Source: an uncultured Clostridia bacterium
GTDB lineage: Bacteria; Bacillota; Clostridia; Saccharofermentanales; Saccharofermentanaceae
DNA length: 64,000 nt
Direction: 5' to 3'
Assembly: GCA_946187935.1 (NCBI GenBank)
Contig: CAMHSJ010000003.1
Span: 56,499 to 120,498, forward strand
A program made the position numbers and the translations under genes. Within the stretch, counting starts at the first letter, position 1. Each line of letters starts with the position of its first letter. The notes beneath the pieces are model-generated. The model searched no databases. It was not told the DNA's origin and worked only from the letters and a program-made list of their open reading frames with translations. Positions 62,472-64,000 of this stretch are shown here, in pieces.

Positions 62472-63578
62472 TTACCTTATCTTGTTATCGTTGGTGTCGT
62501 TAAGGTAGTCTATGTAAGTCCTTACCATAGTGGCCATCTTAAAGAGCACCGCATCATCAAACTTCCTGAGGTCCAAGCCTGTCTTGGTCTTAACCTTCTC
62601 GAGTCTGTATACCAATGTGTTTCTGTGGACAAAGAGTTCTCTTGAAGTCTCGGAGCCGTTAAGGTCATTGGCAAAGAACGTGTCGATCGTAGTCCTTGTC
62701 TCTTCATCGAGTGACTTGAAGGCATCGTTGGGGAAGACTTCTCTTATGAACATCTCGCACAGAGGCTTCGGGAGCTGGTATATGAGTCTTCCGAGACCTA
62801 ACTTGTCGTATCTTGAGATATCCATCTCGCCGTTAAAGATCTTGCTGACCTTAAGAGCGGTCATGGCATCAGAATATGACTTGCTTATGTCCATGAACGA
62901 AGGAACAACGGAGCCTATAGCGACCTTGGCGTTGCAGCCTTCGGAATTAAGGCATGCGAGGATGCCAGAACCTGTGTCATTGATGAACGTATCCCTGGCA
63001 TCTTCACCATTGAGAGTCTCGGATGCATCGACTATTACGATCGTCGTGGTATCGTCCATGGATATGACAGTTGCTATCTCGGAATCAGTATAGAGGTTCT
63101 GCAGTATCTCGAAAGCCTCAGCGCTGTCTTCAGCAACGGTCCTTACGACCAGGACAAGGCGCGGATCCTTGCAGTCGATCTTATAGCCTCTTGCGACCAT
63201 GGGGATCTCGGAACGGATCTCATTGTCGAGCAATACGTTCCTTATGAAGATCGCCTTCTCTGTATCAGTGCCCTTCTCCTTTACGAGTGTCTTGAGCCAC
63301 TCTGAGATGAGCTGGATGCAGACCTTGGCATTGGGATCTGTATTCTCTACGTAGATGACATATTTGAGCTGTTCGCCGATAAACACCTTGTGGTAGGTTC
63401 TGTCAGCTGTCGATACGAAAAGATCGTCACCTGACATTACGGCTCTGAAAGAAGGATCCACCTCATTCTCGTTGTCTTCAACTGTCGATGCGAGAATGCG
63501 GCCCGTGGTGTCAAGCACACCGCACTGGGCGGACATGATCGTCTTAACCTGGCGCATACATTTTTTGATCTCTTCCAT
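62472..63578 (-). CDS. PucR/CdaR-family transcriptional regulator
   Basis: A 368-residue regulator. The N-terminal part (1-~130) is a sensor-like domain (GVLDTTGRILAST, KYVIYVENTDP). A GGDEF-like CdaR middle region follows. The C-terminus holds the PucR-type helix-turn-helix (ETSRELFVHRNTLVYRLEKVKTKTGLDLRKFDDAVLFKMA). The ATG at 63578 has GAGGTGAC 4 nt upstream; the ATG at 63608 has none. It has its own promoter (63612-63640) and is followed at 9 nt by ftsE. The effector is unknown; in relatives it is a sugar diacid or purine. Confidence 0.88.
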   Translation of the reverse strand: MEEIKKCMRQVKTIMSAQCGVLDTTGRILASTVEDNENEVDPSFRAVMSGDDLFVSTADRTYHKVFIGEQLKYVIYVENTDPNAKVCIQLISEWLKTLVKEKGTDTEKAIFIRNVLLDNEIRSEIPMVARGYKIDCKDPRLVLVVRTVAEDSAEAFEILQNLYTDSEIATVISMDDTTTIVIVDASETLNGEDARDTFINDTGSGILACLNSEGCNAKVAIGSVVPSFMDISKSYSDAMTALKVSKIFNGEMDISRYDKLGLGRLIYQLPKPLCEMFIREVFPNDAFKSLDEETRTTIDTFFANDLNGSETSRELFVHRNTLVYRLEKVKTKTGLDLRKFDDAVLFKMATMVRTYIDYLNDTNDNKIR

Positions 63579-63611
63579 CTTGTCACCTCGCGACTCAAAA
63601 GCTTTCATTAA

Positions 63612-63640
63612 ATTTTATTATTTTTAGGCTTTTCGTGCAA
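63612..63640 (-). promoter_or_regulatory. promoter of the PucR-ftsEX-M23 operon
   Basis: Minus-strand TTGCAC (plus 63635-63640), a 17-nt spacer and TAAAAT (63612-63617). It lies between the terminator of the upstream ABC gene (63651-63678) and the regulator start at 63578. Confidence 0.7.
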
Positions 63641-63650
63641 GTTCGCAAAA

Positions 63651-63678
63651 AAAGCCGGGTTCCTAAGAACCCGGCTTT
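63651..63678 (-). terminator. rho-independent terminator of the MsmK/UgpC-type gene
   Basis: AAAGCCGGGTT (63651-63661) and AACCCGGCTTT (63668-63678) form a perfect 11-bp stem with a 6-nt loop. On the minus strand a T tract follows. It lies 33 nt after the stop codon at 63711. Confidence 0.92.
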
Positions 63679-63710
63679 GAACTCTGACTTTGGAGAGCCA
63701 GTTAAGTTTA

Positions 63711-64000
63711 TCAGGAAATGATGCTCTGCTCTGTATCCTTGTCGAAGAGGTGGATACGGTTAGCATCGATAGCGAGGTCAACAACCTGGCCAACTGCTGA
63801 CTGGGATGTTGTAGGGTCAACTCTACATGTGAGAGGGAGTGAACCGTTAACTGTTACATAGAGATATGTCTCAGCACCGAGCATTTCGACGACGTCAACA
63901 TCTGCAGAGAAAGCAGCTTCAGGGTGATCTGTAACGTATGTAGACTCGTCTGTGATAGCCTCAGGTCTGACACCGAAGATAACTTCCTGACCGTCGCGCT
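63711..64000 (-). CDS. C-terminal fragment of an MsmK/UgpC/MalK-type ABC sugar-transporter ATPase
   Basis: The window ends inside this gene. The visible ~96 residues begin RDGQEVIFGVRPEAI, then VEMLGAETYLYV and NRIHLFDKDTEQSIIS. This is the TOBE/regulatory domain of the multi-sugar ATPases (MsmK, UgpC, MalK), where FGVRPE and IHLFD are typical. The ATPase domain lies beyond the window edge. The protein energises carbohydrate uptake, often shared by several permeases. A strong terminator follows. Confidence 0.85.
   Translation of the reverse strand, partial: RDGQEVIFGVRPEAITDESTYVTDHPEAAFSADVDVVEMLGAETYLYVTVNGSLPLTCRVDPTTSQSAVGQVVDLAIDANRIHLFDKDTEQSIIS

Overview
The window looks like a chromosomal segment of a low-to-mid GC Gram-positive anaerobe of the Clostridia. 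Evidence for this is an intact S10-spc-alpha ribosomal supercluster in the Firmicutes order, a zinc-type S14 (61 aa) and a zinc-type adenylate kinase. A single-chain pyruvate:ferredoxin oxidoreductase, a DnaD/DnaI-type primosome pair and an ECF transporter with truA near rplQ point the same way. A rumen or gut type clostridium is plausible, but genus cannot be fixed from the sequence. Most genes are on the minus strand.

Layout. 1-1.7 kb: the end of a glycoside-hydrolase-like gene, then serS, which converges on rpmB through two face-to-face terminators. 2-5.6 kb: a minus-strand operon of a dnaD-like gene, a dnaI-like helicase loader, acpS and an SH3 membrane protein. 5.8-9.4 kb: nifJ. 9.5-19.7 kb: cell-surface and sugar genes (VanW-type protein, Cof-type phosphatase, phosphoglucomutase, YfhO-like protein, GtrB/DPM-type glycosyltransferase, polytopic protein). 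19.8-21.1 kb: a C1B aminopeptidase. 21.2-22.2 kb: a compact element made of a PD-(D/E)XK nuclease gene between two inverted 114-bp dyad-symmetric repeats. 22.3-27.5 kb: cyclophilin, nicotinate phosphoribosyltransferase, SPFH and NfeD proteins, truA and a ROK glucokinase. 27.6-32.1 kb: a nucleotidyltransferase-aminotransferase fusion, ecfT and a double-ATPase EcfA.

32.2-56.3 kb is the ribosomal supercluster, read right to left: rpsJ, rplC, rplD, rplW, rplB, rpsS, rplV, rpsC, rplP, rpmC, rpsQ, rplN, rplX, rplE, rpsN, rpsH, rplF, rplR, rpsE, rpmD, rplO, secY, then a terminator, a solo 114-bp repeat and a new promoter, a second divergent secY, adk, map, infA, then a three-gene envelope cassette (CDP-glycerol glycerophosphotransferase-like protein and two tandem YidC-LTA-synthase-like fusions), and finally rpmJ, rpsM, rpsK, rpsD, rpoA and rplQ behind their own promoter. 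56.6-64 kb: a small membrane protein, hslO, a methyltransferase, the divisome module ftsE-ftsX-M23 peptidase (FtsE with a very long acidic tail), a PucR/CdaR-type regulator and the end of an MsmK/UgpC-type sugar ABC ATPase.

The two strongest candidates for something undescribed are the nuclease element with its dyad-symmetric repeats, which has a third solo copy between the two secY genes, and the envelope cassette in the ribosomal operon. In the cassette both YidC-like domains lack the usual groove arginine and are fused to an extracytoplasmic phosphotransferase/phosphatase-like domain.
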